Positions 1 through 7,989 of a stretch of 64,000 bases of DNA are shown piece by piece. Made by a program: the position numbers and the translations under genes. Below the pieces are notes generated by a model. That model made no database searches and was not told where the DNA came from. It was given only the letters and a program-made list of their open reading frames with translations. Each line of letters starts with the position of its first letter. Within the stretch, counting starts at the first letter, position 1. Source of the stretch: Bacteroides ihuae. GTDB lineage: Bacteria; Bacteroidota; Bacteroidia; Bacteroidales; Bacteroidaceae. The stretch spans positions 682,001-746,000 of the forward strand of contig NZ_FNVX01000004.1 of NCBI RefSeq assembly GCF_900104585.1, in the 5' to 3' direction.

Positions 1-503
1 TGATTGATCAGAAGTATACGAATAGCAAAAAGATAGCAATTGTGGGAGGGTCAAACGGTGGACTGCTGGTAGGTGCTTGTATGACCCAACGTCCCGAACT
101 CTTTCAAGTAGCTATTCCGCAAGTGGGAGTGATGGATATGTTGAGGTATCACAAATTTACCATTGGGTGGAACTGGGCGAGCGACTATGGAACAAGTGAA
201 GATAGCAAAGAGATGTTTGACTACCTCAAAGGATACTCTCCGCTTCACAACTTAAAGAAAGGCACCAAATACCCCGCAACGCTTGTAACGACAGCCGATC
301 ATGATGACCGTGTAGTACCGGCCCATTCTTTCAAATTTGCCGCTACTCTGCAAGAATGCAATGACGGTACCAATGCCACTTTAATTCGCATTGATAGCAA
401 AGCCGGACACGGAGCCGGCAAACCGATGACTAAAGTTCTGGAAGAGCAAGCATCCATTTATGGCTTTATCATGTACAATCTCAAAATGAATCCCAAGTTC
501 TAA
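1..503 (+). CDS. Prolyl oligopeptidase family serine peptidase (S9), 3' part only
   Basis: C-terminal part of an alpha/beta-hydrolase peptidase that cleaves short peptides after proline. The reading frame is open from base 3, so the 5' part lies outside the window; a GTG at 42 is an internal valine codon, not a start. The visible part holds the whole catalytic triad: the nucleophile Ser in GGSNGG (codon 51-53), the Asp in DHDDRVVP, and the His in KAGHGAGK. This arrangement and the approximately 150-residue distance to the C-terminus fit the S9A prolyl endopeptidase family. The N-terminal beta-propeller and any signal peptide cannot be judged. It is followed by a 127-bp gap and gdhA on the same strand, which has its own promoter-like box. 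Family assignment is firm, exact specificity is inferred. Confidence 0.9.
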   Translation, partial: IDQKYTNSKKIAIVGGSNGGLLVGACMTQRPELFQVAIPQVGVMDMLRYHKFTIGWNWASDYGTSEDSKEMFDYLKGYSPLHNLKKGTKYPATLVTTADHDDRVVPAHSFKFAATLQECNDGTNATLIRIDSKAGHGAGKPMTKVLEEQASIYGFIMYNLKMNPKF

Positions 504-569
504 ACTATCATTTTATCACATAAAAAGCAATATTTAACTTATAAAACAAGGTTTTAATAAAAGAATATC

Positions 570-577
570 TATATTTG
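570..577 (+). promoter_or_regulatory. Bacteroides-type -7 box upstream of gdhA
   Basis: TATATTTG matches the Bacteroidota -7 consensus TAnnTTTG and lies 53 bp before the gdhA start codon. No clean TTG -33 element is seen at the usual distance. Confidence 0.5.
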
Positions 578-630
578 TGGCATAAATAAATATCCTTTTA
601 TTATAACCGACCTTTTAAAGATACACTATT

Positions 631-1968
631 ATGAATATCGAACGAATCATGTCCTCTCTGGAGGCCAAACATCCCGGCGAATCTGAATATCTTCAAGCCG
701 TGAAGGAGGTACTTATCTCTATCGAAGATATCTATAACCAGCACCCTGAATTTGAAAAAGCTAAAATCGTAGAACGATTAGTAGAACCGGATCGTATCTT
801 TACATTCCGCATTACATGGGTGGACGACAGAGGAGATGTACAGACGAACCTTGGATATCGCGTTCAATTTAATAATGCGATCGGCCCGTACAAAGGAGGA
901 ATCAGATTCCATGCGTCAGTCAACCTTTCTATCTTAAAGTTCTTAGGATTCGAACAAACTTTTAAGAATGCATTGACCACCTTACCCATGGGTGGTGGCA
1001 AAGGAGGATCGGACTTCTCACCACGTGGGAAGAGCGACGCTGAGATCATGCGTTTCTGCCAAGCTTTCATGCTCGAACTTTGGAGACATCTTGGTCCTGA
1101 TATGGATGTACCTGCAGGCGACATCGGTGTTGGTGGACGTGAAGTGGGCTATATGTTCGGCATGTATAAAAAGTTAACACGCGAATTCACCGGAACGTTC
1201 ACAGGCAAAGGTCTGGAGTTTGGTGGCTCTTTGATTCGCCCTGAGGCAACCGGCTTTGGTGGTTTGTATTTTGTAAACCAAATGCTTCAAGCCAAAGGTC
1301 TGGAACTAAAAGGTAAGACAATTGCCATCTCCGGATTCGGAAATGTAGCTTGGGGTGCCGCTGTTAAAGCCACCGAACTAGGTGCGAAAGTGATTACCAT
1401 CTCCGGCCCCGACGGATACATCTACGATCCGAATGGCATCAGTGGAGAAAAGATTGAATATATGCTTGAACTACGGGCATCGGGTAATGATATTGTGGCT
1501 CCATACGCAGAAGAATTCCTCGGCGCAACCTTCGTAGCCGACAAACATCCATGGGAAGTAAAGACCGATATAGCCCTTCCTTGTGCCACTCAGAACGAAT
1601 TAAATGGCGAAGACGCTGTAAATCTCATAAAAAATAACGTTATTTGCGTCGGAGAGATTTCAAATATGGGTTGTACTCCCGAAGCAATTGACGCATTTAT
1701 TGAGCATAAAGTAATGTATGCCCCCGGTAAAGCAGTCAATGCAGGTGGAGTCGCTACTTCCGGATTGGAGATGTCGCAGAATGCAATGCACCTCAGCTGG
1801 AGTGCCGCCGAAGTAGATGAAAAGCTACATACAATTATGTACAACATTCATGCACAATGTGTAAAGTATGGTACCGAACCCGATGGATACATCAATTATG
1901 TGAAGGGTGCCAACATTGCAGGTTTCATGAAAGTAGCCCACGCTATGATGGGACAGGGAATTATATGA
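631..1968 (+). CDS. gdhA: NADP-type glutamate dehydrogenase
   Basis: Interconverts glutamate and 2-oxoglutarate plus ammonia in the cytosol; in Bacteroides it is a main route of ammonia assimilation. At 445 residues it has the length of the hexameric small-subunit class. The N-terminal Glu/Leu/Phe/Val dehydrogenase domain contains PYKGGIRFH and the catalytic-lysine motif PMGGGKGGSDF (K124). The C-terminal Rossmann domain starts around residue 230 with the dinucleotide-binding stretch ISGFGNVAWGAA. The start is the first ATG after a -7 box, and the product begins MNIERIM as is usual for this class. The stop codon overlaps the start of the next gene by 4 bp (ATGA), suggesting translational coupling. 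NADP preference is inferred from similarity to Bacteroides GdhA, not from a residue I can prove. Confidence 0.95.
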   Translation: MNIERIMSSLEAKHPGESEYLQAVKEVLISIEDIYNQHPEFEKAKIVERLVEPDRIFTFRITWVDDRGDVQTNLGYRVQFNNAIGPYKGGIRFHASVNLSILKFLGFEQTFKNALTTLPMGGGKGGSDFSPRGKSDAEIMRFCQAFMLELWRHLGPDMDVPAGDIGVGGREVGYMFGMYKKLTREFTGTFTGKGLEFGGSLIRPEATGFGGLYFVNQMLQAKGLELKGKTIAISGFGNVAWGAAVKATELGAKVITISGPDGYIYDPNGISGEKIEYMLELRASGNDIVAPYAEEFLGATFVADKHPWEVKTDIALPCATQNELNGEDAVNLIKNNVICVGEISNMGCTPEAIDAFIEHKVMYAPGKAVNAGGVATSGLEMSQNAMHLSWSAAEVDEKLHTIMYNIHAQCVKYGTEPDGYINYVKGANIAGFMKVAHAMMGQGII

Positions 1969-2408
1969 TAAGAAAAGCGATAGTAACACTCCTTTTTTCA
2001 GTATGCGTTACCTACATCCATGCACAGGACGTAGGTAATGCTACTTACTATCATAACAAATTTCAAGGCTCGCACACATCTGATGGAGGAACATACCACA
2101 AAGACAGCATGACGTGTGCACATAAAACCTACCCTTTAGGCACGCTACTAACAGTAAAAAACCCTCGCAATGGCAAAGAAGTTGTAGTGAAAGTCACCGA
2201 TCGTGGACCTTTCAGCAGACGCTTAATGATTGATTTATCTTATCGCGCAGCCAAAGAATTAGACATTATTCGCCATGGTATTGCCAAGGTGGAAATTTCA
2301 GCCTTTTCGCCCATACGCGTCCCCTACAGAGCCTTATGCGACCTTAAATTCTGTTCTGTTCTACAAGTTCTCGCCACTCAAACAAACTATCCTTTACCTT
2401 TTCATTAA
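1965..2408 (+). CDS. RlpA-like double-psi beta-barrel protein, secreted
   Basis: 147 residues. The signal peptide ends near YIHA/QDVG. The rest is a double-psi beta-barrel domain: GNATYYHNKFQG, then GGTYHKDSMTCAHKTYPLGT, then the conserved VTDRGPF loop with the candidate catalytic Asp, and DLSYRAAKEL. RlpA proteins are septal-ring lytic transglycosylases acting on stripped glycan strands, but this short form lacks a SPOR domain, so the septal role is not assured. The start at 1965 was chosen because it yields the signal peptide and overlaps the gdhA stop (ATGA); a longer reading frame from 1857 runs inside gdhA. The last 25 or so residues (CDLKFCSVLQVL...) after RVPY do not look like the family and could reflect an altered 3' end. 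Confidence 0.8.
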   Translation: MIRKAIVTLLFSVCVTYIHAQDVGNATYYHNKFQGSHTSDGGTYHKDSMTCAHKTYPLGTLLTVKNPRNGKEVVVKVTDRGPFSRRLMIDLSYRAAKELDIIRHGIAKVEISAFSPIRVPYRALCDLKFCSVLQVLATQTNYPLPFH

Positions 2409-2450
2409 TAATAAACCGAGAGAAGTCTCTTCTTTGTTACGTAAAATACT

Positions 2451-2458
2451 TAAATTTG
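2451..2458 (+). promoter_or_regulatory. -7 box upstream of the M24 peptidase gene
   Basis: TAAATTTG fits TAnnTTTG and ends 25 bp before the start codon at 2484. A TTG at 2434-2436 is too close for the usual -33 spacing. Confidence 0.4.
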
Positions 2459-2483
2459 CATCTCAAACTAAAAATACTACGAG

Positions 2484-3644
2484 ATGTTATTACCCGAGCT
2501 TCTGTTACGACGCGATAAAATTCGCTCAATCATGGCGCAACAAAATATTGATGCCGCCATCATCACGTGCAATGCAAATTTACTCTATACCTACGGACAG
2601 ATTGTAAGTGGATACCTGTATCTTCCACTACATTCACCTGCGCATCTATTCATCAAACGCCCCAACAACCTCACCGGTGAACATATTCATCCCATTCGTA
2701 AACCGGAGCAGATAATAGATTTACTCAAAGAAAATGGCCTGCCTATTCCTCAGACGCTGATGCTGGAAGGCGATGAACTGCCGTATACAGAGTATATGCG
2801 TTTGGCAGCAATGTTTCCGGAAGCAACCATTGTGAACGGAACACCCATTATTCGTCAGGCACGCAGCAAAAAAACAGACATCGAAAAGATTATGTTTCAA
2901 CGTGCTGCCAATGCTCACGCCAAAGCTTACCAACAAATACCGTCAGTGTACCATGAAGGAATGAGCGATAAAGAATTCTCCATCGAGATAGAACGCTTGA
3001 TGCGTCTGCAAGGATGCTTGGGCATTTTCCGTGTATTCGGACAAAGCATGGAGATTTTTATGGGTAGTGTACTGACAGGTGACAATGCCGCCACTCCTTC
3101 TCCCTACGATTTCGCTTTGGGAGGTAAAGGGTTAGATCCTTCACTGCCGGGCGGACTTAACGGAACGTTGTTGCAAAAAGGACAAAGCGTGATGGTCGAT
3201 TTAGGAGGCAATTTCAATGGCTACATGTGTGACATGAGCCGTGTCTTCTCTATTGGCAAACTTACCGAAGAAGCTTACGTTGCTCATCAGGTTTGTCTCG
3301 AAGTACAAGAAAAAATTGCTTCTCTGGCCAAGCCGGGTGCCGTATGCGAAGATCTTTATAATGCTGCTATTGAGATTGTAACTAAAGCGAACTTTGCCGA
3401 TAACTTTATGGGAATCGACCAACAAGCAAAATTCATTGGCCATGGCATAGGTCTTGAAATAAATGAAGCTCCTGTTTTGGCACCACGCGTTAAGCAGGAA
3501 TTGGAACCCGGAATGGTTTTTGCCCTCGAGCCCAAGATTGTCCTTGCAGGCGTAGGCCCTGTAGGTATTGAAAACTCATGGGTAGTAACTGCCGAAGGGG
3601 TAGAGAAACTAACCATCTGCAATGAAGAGATCATCGAACTCTAA
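2484..3644 (+). CDS. M24 family metallopeptidase (Xaa-Pro aminopeptidase/dipeptidase type)
   Basis: Cytosolic dinuclear-metal peptidase removing residues N-terminal to proline. An N-terminal creatinase-like domain spans about residues 5-130 and the pita-bread catalytic domain about 135-386. All five metal ligands are visible: D239 (MVDLGG), D250 (MCDMSR), H320 (GHGIG), E349 (ALEPK) and E363 (GIENSW). No signal peptide is seen. Length 386 aa is typical of PepQ/PepP-like enzymes; whether it acts on dipeptides or longer peptides cannot be told from sequence. It is transcribed alone, with a -7 box upstream and a strong hairpin terminator downstream. Confidence 0.9.
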   Translation: MLLPELLLRRDKIRSIMAQQNIDAAIITCNANLLYTYGQIVSGYLYLPLHSPAHLFIKRPNNLTGEHIHPIRKPEQIIDLLKENGLPIPQTLMLEGDELPYTEYMRLAAMFPEATIVNGTPIIRQARSKKTDIEKIMFQRAANAHAKAYQQIPSVYHEGMSDKEFSIEIERLMRLQGCLGIFRVFGQSMEIFMGSVLTGDNAATPSPYDFALGGKGLDPSLPGGLNGTLLQKGQSVMVDLGGNFNGYMCDMSRVFSIGKLTEEAYVAHQVCLEVQEKIASLAKPGAVCEDLYNAAIEIVTKANFADNFMGIDQQAKFIGHGIGLEINEAPVLAPRVKQELEPGMVFALEPKIVLAGVGPVGIENSWVVTAEGVEKLTICNEEIIEL

Positions 3645-3730
3645 GTTTGAGAAGAAATTTGATTAATAGATCCTCCTAAAAGGGTTTAGTCGTAAAACTG
3701 ATTCATCTAATGGAATCGCCCTATTATAGT

Positions 3731-3767
3731 AAAAAGCGGAATGCAATGAATTGCATTCCGCTTTTTT
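3731..3767. terminator. Bidirectional terminator, 16-bp perfect stem
   Basis: A 16-bp perfect inverted repeat (AAAAAGCGGAATGCAA at 3731-3746, loop TGAA, complement at 3751-3766) with an A-run before and T-run after. It can serve both the M24 peptidase gene and the convergent DUF3570 operon. Confidence 0.9.
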
Positions 3768-3789
3768 ATTTCAGTTCAAACAAACCTGT

Positions 3790-5004
3790 TTATTTAAACT
3801 TAAGCGCCACAGTCACCAAGTGCGACTTCAAACCATCGTTACGATCATAATAACCATATCTCAGTTCCAACGTATTGAGCGATTTAATGCCCAGTATCCC
3901 TTTGGCAGACATCACACGGAAATTAGCACCGAACATGTTGCTGGTAAACTTTGACAAGTCATAATCACTTGTGTAATAATTTTCCTTATCTGCTGACAGA
4001 TGCTCTCCTTTCGCTTTAAAATAATCTACCCCATTCTGACTATAAAAACGATAATATGGAGCGATAGATACAAAAGGTGTTATTTTATAAGGTACCTCCA
4101 GCTCGGCGGTGTGAGCAGTTAGTTTCCAACTATCCGTGTAATAGCGATAGAAACTCCTCAGAATGATACGGTCCGTCAAGAAATAATTGGCTCGCAGTCC
4201 GATAGGCAACTTAAAGCGGTGGTCGGGCAATTTTTCTGAATAAACCTTTGGAGTTGCACTATTCTCGGTGGTCTGGTCAAAATAAACCCGCTGATAAGCC
4301 GTACCCAACTGTCCGGTTTGATAGCCAATATCCGCCAACAGAGATACCTGTAGTTCTTTGTTCACAACTTGCGTTACCCCCAAAGCCAGGTTATACGAGT
4401 TTCGCGGTGCGCTATCTCCCTGCTTATATTCAAAATTATTATTATCCTTTCCCCTTAATTCCATAGGCAAAAGGATCTTCCATGTATCGAGAAAAACCGA
4501 TGCTTTAGCTGTAAACTCACGATTACCATCCTGCGTAGCTTTAGAGTACACAAGATTTCCTCCAATAGAAGTATAATCATATTCTTGTGAAAATGACAAA
4601 CCTCCACCCATCGAATACTTCCGTTTCGTGTTCTCAAAAAGATAACTAGCTGAAGGATATACACGTACATCCCCACTAGAGGCTGAAGAAATCGTTTTAG
4701 GATCTATCTTATCCGACGAAGCCGAACTGTAGACATCGATTCCAAGTTCAAAATTAAAATGATGTTTGTTTAACTGTTTATCGAACCGACTCAACTGAAG
4801 GTCAATAGAAGTTCCAAAATCATTCAACCTCTCGTTGCCCACACCGCCGGTCACAGCCGAGTGATCTCCATCCTGATGATAGTAACTTGTCACAAAGTCC
4901 ACCTCATCTATTTTCAGTTTTCTGGAAGCCGTACTATCGGTTTGCGCTTTTGCCACATTCATGAAAAACATAAAAGCGGCCACTGACAGAATTACTTTTT
5001 TCAT
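3790..5004 (-). CDS. DUF3570 outer-membrane beta-barrel protein
   Basis: 404 residues with a signal peptide cleaved near NVAKA/QTDS. The mature part is a run of alternating amphipathic beta-strands (for example FGTSIDLQLSRFDKQL, LFENTKRKYSMGGGLSFSQEY, SLNTLELRYGYY) ending in LVTVALKFK with a C-terminal Lys rather than the usual aromatic. Features such as IDEVDFVTSYYHQDGDHSAVTGGVG fit the DUF3570 family. It is the last gene of a four-gene minus-strand operon after thioredoxin, ApbE and DUF4266, 15 bp after DUF4266. From memory these families recur together; inferred role is the outer-membrane component of a flavin- or thiol-based redox system. No substrate is visible. Confidence 0.85.
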   Translation of the reverse strand: MKKVILSVAAFMFFMNVAKAQTDSTASRKLKIDEVDFVTSYYHQDGDHSAVTGGVGNERLNDFGTSIDLQLSRFDKQLNKHHFNFELGIDVYSSASSDKIDPKTISSASSGDVRVYPSASYLFENTKRKYSMGGGLSFSQEYDYTSIGGNLVYSKATQDGNREFTAKASVFLDTWKILLPMELRGKDNNNFEYKQGDSAPRNSYNLALGVTQVVNKELQVSLLADIGYQTGQLGTAYQRVYFDQTTENSATPKVYSEKLPDHRFKLPIGLRANYFLTDRIILRSFYRYYTDSWKLTAHTAELEVPYKITPFVSIAPYYRFYSQNGVDYFKAKGEHLSADKENYYTSDYDLSKFTSNMFGANFRVMSAKGILGIKSLNTLELRYGYYDRNDGLKSHLVTVALKFK

Positions 5005-5019
5005 CCTTTTTTCAATGTA

Positions 5020-5241
5020 TTAGTTACAGCCGCAACCGCCGCCGGTTTTGCCTCCATTACCACCTGACGCACCTTCACGATACATCAGAAAATTATTCTC
5101 ATATCTCTCAATCGTTCGGCTGGAAAGTACCATCTCCGCATCATTGAGTTTCGATTTCTGATATGGCTTCACACTTGCGCACGAAGTCATCATCAAAAGC
5201 GTGTAGCACACGCACATCGTTAAAAGTACATACTTCATCAT
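5020..5241 (-). CDS. DUF4266 small lipoprotein with Gly/Cys-rich tail
   Basis: 73 residues. A lipoprotein signal ends in MMTSC, giving a mature chain of about 53 residues anchored in the envelope. The middle (KLNDAEMVLSSRTIERYENNFLMYREG) is probably helical; the end is a glycine-rich tail with two Cys, GGKTGGGCGCN, preceded by REGASGGNG. This matches the DUF4266 family. The gene overlaps apbE by 4 bp and precedes DUF3570 by 15 bp. The Ser/Thr residues in the tail are candidate sites for covalent FMN attachment by the neighbouring ApbE, and the CxC could bind a metal or be a thioredoxin substrate; both are inference. Confidence 0.85.
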   Translation of the reverse strand: MMKYVLLTMCVCYTLLMMTSCASVKPYQKSKLNDAEMVLSSRTIERYENNFLMYREGASGGNGGKTGGGCGCN

Positions 5242-6164
5242 TTAATTAATTTAATGTTACTTGATACATATAGCCTGTTTGCATCATCCACAAGGATGCA
5301 TTCGATGCCCTTTAATTGATTAATCAGACTTAATCCGTCAGTTACTCCGAGAATGCTGACGGGCGTAGCCATCGCATCAGCTAATTCGGCACTGACAGTG
5401 ATAATCGTCACACTCTTAATCCCCTTTATCGGATAGCCCGTTTTAGGATTAATGGTGTGCGAATACAATTGATTATTAATCATCACAAACTTCTCATAAT
5501 TGCCCGATGTGGCAACCGATTTGTTGGTGATGTTGAGTGTGGAAAAATAACTCTCTTTAAGATTCGGATTAGCAATCCCCACTGTCCACGGCGAGCCATC
5601 CTCCTGATAGCCCCACGCATTAAGGTCGCCTGCAGCACTCACAATGCCATTCTCCACCCCAGCCTCTAGCATCACCCTTTTGGCACAATCAGCAGCATAT
5701 CCTTTGCCAATGCCACCAAAGCCAATGCGCATCCCTTTATTTTTAAGGAAAATAGTTTTGGCATCTCCATCCAGTATGATGTTTTTGTAATCAATGAGAT
5801 GAACAGCTTTCTTAGCTTTGTGCTTATCCGGCAGTTGCGTCAACGATTTATTAAAGTTCCAAAAATCCTTATCCAACGAGCCATACGAGAGGTCAAAATA
5901 GCCTTTCGTCAGTCCCGAAATCTTCTGCGCTCTGAACACCAGATCATAAAATTCCTGAGGCACAGCAACCGGCTGAATACCCGCTTGAGCATTCACCTCG
6001 TTGGTCACACTATCATCACTAAACGTGGTCAGCAGTTTTTCAATCCGCTTCACCTCATTTATGCCACAAGCTATTTGCTCGTGCCCCAACTTCTCGTTTT
6101 CACTCAGCGTACAAAACTCAAAGGTGTTTCCCATCAGCTTTGTTTGAACCTTTACTAGAGTCAT
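5238..6164 (-). CDS. apbE: FAD:protein FMN transferase, ApbE family
   Basis: 308 residues. ApbE enzymes transfer FMN from FAD to Ser/Thr of target proteins. Family motifs are present in order: FGGIGKGYAAD, the glycine loop VSAAGDLNAWG, VATSGNYEKF, the HxxxPxTGYP motif (SHTINPKTGYP), and the metal-site motif ADAMATPVSILG. Unlike classical ApbE lipoproteins, the chain starts MTLVKVQTKLMGNTF with no signal peptide or lipobox, and the upstream thioredoxin gene ends only 6 bp away, so no longer start is available. The enzyme is therefore predicted cytosolic unless exported by another route. It overlaps DUF4266 by 4 bp, which suggests coupled expression with its likely target. Confidence 0.9.
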   Translation of the reverse strand: MTLVKVQTKLMGNTFEFCTLSENEKLGHEQIACGINEVKRIEKLLTTFSDDSVTNEVNAQAGIQPVAVPQEFYDLVFRAQKISGLTKGYFDLSYGSLDKDFWNFNKSLTQLPDKHKAKKAVHLIDYKNIILDGDAKTIFLKNKGMRIGFGGIGKGYAADCAKRVMLEAGVENGIVSAAGDLNAWGYQEDGSPWTVGIANPNLKESYFSTLNITNKSVATSGNYEKFVMINNQLYSHTINPKTGYPIKGIKSVTIITVSAELADAMATPVSILGVTDGLSLINQLKGIECILVDDANRLYVSSNIKLIK

Positions 6165-6170
6165 CTTTAT

Positions 6171-6611
6171 CTACTTTGTGTAGCGGCTAATCTCCGTTAC
6201 ATAATCCTGCACTGTTTGTTTCTTGTCAAATCCACTCCATTTATGAAGTACCTTCCCGTCTGCATCCAGCAACACCATATAAGGGAATTCACCTTCGGGG
6301 TTGTACTTCTCGGCCAATTGATCATTTTTCTCTTGTTGTTCTTTAGGCAGTTTATTTTTCTTTTGACGAGGAAAGTCGGCTAGCAAAAGCAGTAACTTCT
6401 GATTGGCAAATGAAGTAAATGCCGGATCATCAATAATCACTTTTTGCAATTGAATACACGGGGCACACCAGTCGGAGCCCGAAAATTTAAGTAAGATCAG
6501 TTTGCCGTCTTTTTTAGCCAAAGTTTGTGCTTCATCCAGACTGCTTACTTGGGCCTGAGCACATATAGCCACCACTATAAGTCCCAGCATGATTGCCATT
6601 CTCTTCATCAT
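6171..6611 (-). CDS. Thioredoxin-fold protein, exported, WCAPC active site
   Basis: 146 residues. The signal peptide ends near CAQA/QVSS. The thioredoxin fold carries the redox motif SGSDWCAPCIQLQ, a charged insertion (RQKKNKLPKEQQEKND) after the second strand, and the cis-proline segment EFPYMVLLDADGKVLHKWSG. This is the Thioredoxin_7/DUF255-like periplasmic subfamily, usually a reductase for exported thiols. It is the first gene of the operon with apbE, DUF4266 and DUF3570 (6-bp gap, then overlaps). The Cys-rich tail of DUF4266 is an attractive partner, which is inference. Confidence 0.88.
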   Translation of the reverse strand: MMKRMAIMLGLIVVAICAQAQVSSLDEAQTLAKKDGKLILLKFSGSDWCAPCIQLQKVIIDDPAFTSFANQKLLLLLADFPRQKKNKLPKEQQEKNDQLAEKYNPEGEFPYMVLLDADGKVLHKWSGFDKKQTVQDYVTEISRYTK

Positions 6612-6874
6612 AATTTTAACACTTAATTACTTAATCATCAATAAAATCAGAATATTCCACGTTTTTTAATCCATTTTAAGAAATGAACCTTTTTCCGTAA
6701 CATAATGAAACAACATAGCCTATCAGCTTTTTGTTTTAAAGCAGCACACATATTAACAGAGAGAGAAAGTTGTATTAAAAGAAATTCTAAATCTAAAGGT
6801 TCTTTCACATTTGAACCTGCTAATCATTAATAGAAGCAACGAAGAGAACGCATGAGTCTCAGGCGAGTAAGGTT

Positions 6875-7010
6875 CTAATGTAAAGATTGCAGATACACCC
6901 ATACAGGCCTTGTGAGAGGGATTTGGTTAACTAACTAGATCAGCGCGGTGAAGTAGTTAATTCACCACGGTTAACTAACTAGTTCACCACGCTGAAGTTA
7001 TATGATCACC
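6875..7010. repeat. Dispersed repeat, copy A, with nested TTCACC/GGTGAA units
   Basis: Shares its layout with 38115-38249: aatgtaaagat, a variable 15-20 bp, then ACAGGCCTT-N-TGAGAGGG-N-TTTGGT, then three tandem units of about 24 bp (taactaactag-wTCASCrCG-sTGAA), and a closing TATATGATC. Units contain imperfect palindromes such as TTCACCACGGTT and TTCACCACGCTGAA. Non-coding in both places. Confidence 0.85.
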
Positions 7011-7090
7011 GAAACAAGGGTGATTCGTAAAGAAAAGAGATAGAAGAACATCTTTTTTATCATAGAAAGTAATTTATTACAAAAAAAGGC

Positions 7091-7098
7091 TATATTTG
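7091..7098 (+). promoter_or_regulatory. -7 box for the thioredoxin-like gene
   Basis: TATATTTG fits TAnnTTTG, 43 bp before the start at 7142. The -33 region is AT-rich without a clear TTG. Confidence 0.45.
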
Positions 7099-7141
7099 AA
7101 CTTTATTGTCCTTATGGTTAACATATTATTACTAGAACACT

Positions 7142-7957
7142 ATGAAAAAGACGAAACTCTGCCTGTTATTATTTCTGCTACTACCTTCAGCATCAAGCAT
7201 CGCCCAAGAAATAACCGAAGACAACTACTTAAAAGTAGACTCGGCGATATGGAAAGAATACGAAGCGCAAATGGGAGCTATCCAAACACTCTATCATGAA
7301 TATCCTGAGAAAAAAGATAGTTTGGCAATCGCCTCTGATAAGATATATAAAATAGCCGATAAGGAAAATAGAGATGCAGCAGTTAAATACGCCTCTACTC
7401 CCAGCGGATTACAACGTTTATTTATGGTACGCCTTTCTTTTTCTAAGGATTCGCTATCTTCCATATTAAGCTCCTTATCTCAACAAATGCAAGAATCTCC
7501 TTATGGGAAAAGTCTAAAAGAGCATATCCAAGACAAGCAAATTGAAGTAGGAGATTCTGCTTATAACTTTGAAGCTACACGCTCTGATAGTACTCATTTT
7601 GTTCTTTCCTCCCTAAAAGGAAAACAAATTCTCCTCTTGTATGGCGGACTCAACTGCATGGGGCAGGAAGGTCGTGAAGCCCTTGATACCTTCTACCGAC
7701 AAACTTCGCGAAAAATGTTCGAAGTTGTAGTGTATTGGCCATGTTCATCACTAGCAGCGCTAAAAGAGATTAGAAAAGAATTTCCATCCGATTATATTTT
7801 CGTATCCGATTTCCTCCAAGATCGTAGCCCTGTCAAGATCATCTACGGAACACAAGCAACACCAACATGTTTTGTCATAGACAAAGATTATACTGTGGTT
7901 TTCAAATCAGTAGGATTAGACATCAAAAATATTAGTGGAATTATCAAAGGTGAATGA
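7142..7957 (+). CDS. Exported thioredoxin-fold protein lacking a CxxC motif
   Basis: 271 residues. The signal peptide ends near SIA/QEIT. An N-terminal helical region of about 120 residues resembles the extension of Bacteroides TlpA/AhpC-type proteins. The C-terminal thioredoxin-like fold starts around residue 140 (VGDSAYNFEATRSDSTHFVLSS), but the position of WCxxC reads GGLNCMGQEG, leaving one Cys. The cis-proline region ATPTCFVID is kept. It is therefore probably not a normal disulfide reductase; a peroxidase-like, binding or scaffolding role is possible. It is monocistronic, with its own -7 box, and convergent with the Vat gene. Confidence 0.75.
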   Translation: MKKTKLCLLLFLLLPSASSIAQEITEDNYLKVDSAIWKEYEAQMGAIQTLYHEYPEKKDSLAIASDKIYKIADKENRDAAVKYASTPSGLQRLFMVRLSFSKDSLSSILSSLSQQMQESPYGKSLKEHIQDKQIEVGDSAYNFEATRSDSTHFVLSSLKGKQILLLYGGLNCMGQEGREALDTFYRQTSRKMFEVVVYWPCSSLAALKEIRKEFPSDYIFVSDFLQDRSPVKIIYGTQATPTCFVIDKDYTVVFKSVGLDIKNISGIIKGE

Positions 7958-7989
7958 AGTAATAAATGAACGTGTTACCAACTCCTTCT

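Larger units (their letters stand above)
6612..7141. other. Intergenic region carrying a dispersed repeat
   Basis: 530 bp without a convincing gene between divergent transcription units. It holds the interspersed repeat at 6875-7010 and a -7 box at 7091. The first 260 bp next to the thioredoxin gene show nothing I can name. Confidence 0.6.

Noticed and set aside
1857..1964. Longer start for the RlpA-like protein
   Set aside because: It would run inside gdhA and hide the signal peptide; the ATGA overlap at 1965 explains the start better.
2275..2607. 110-codon plus-strand frame spanning the RlpA-like end and the M24 start
   Set aside because: No motif, and it overlaps two supported genes. It was considered as a frameshifted RlpA tail, but no family end could be recognised.
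6903..7010. Possible CRISPR array in the tandem units
   Set aside because: The units follow one another without unique spacers, vary in sequence, number only three, and no cas gene is present.
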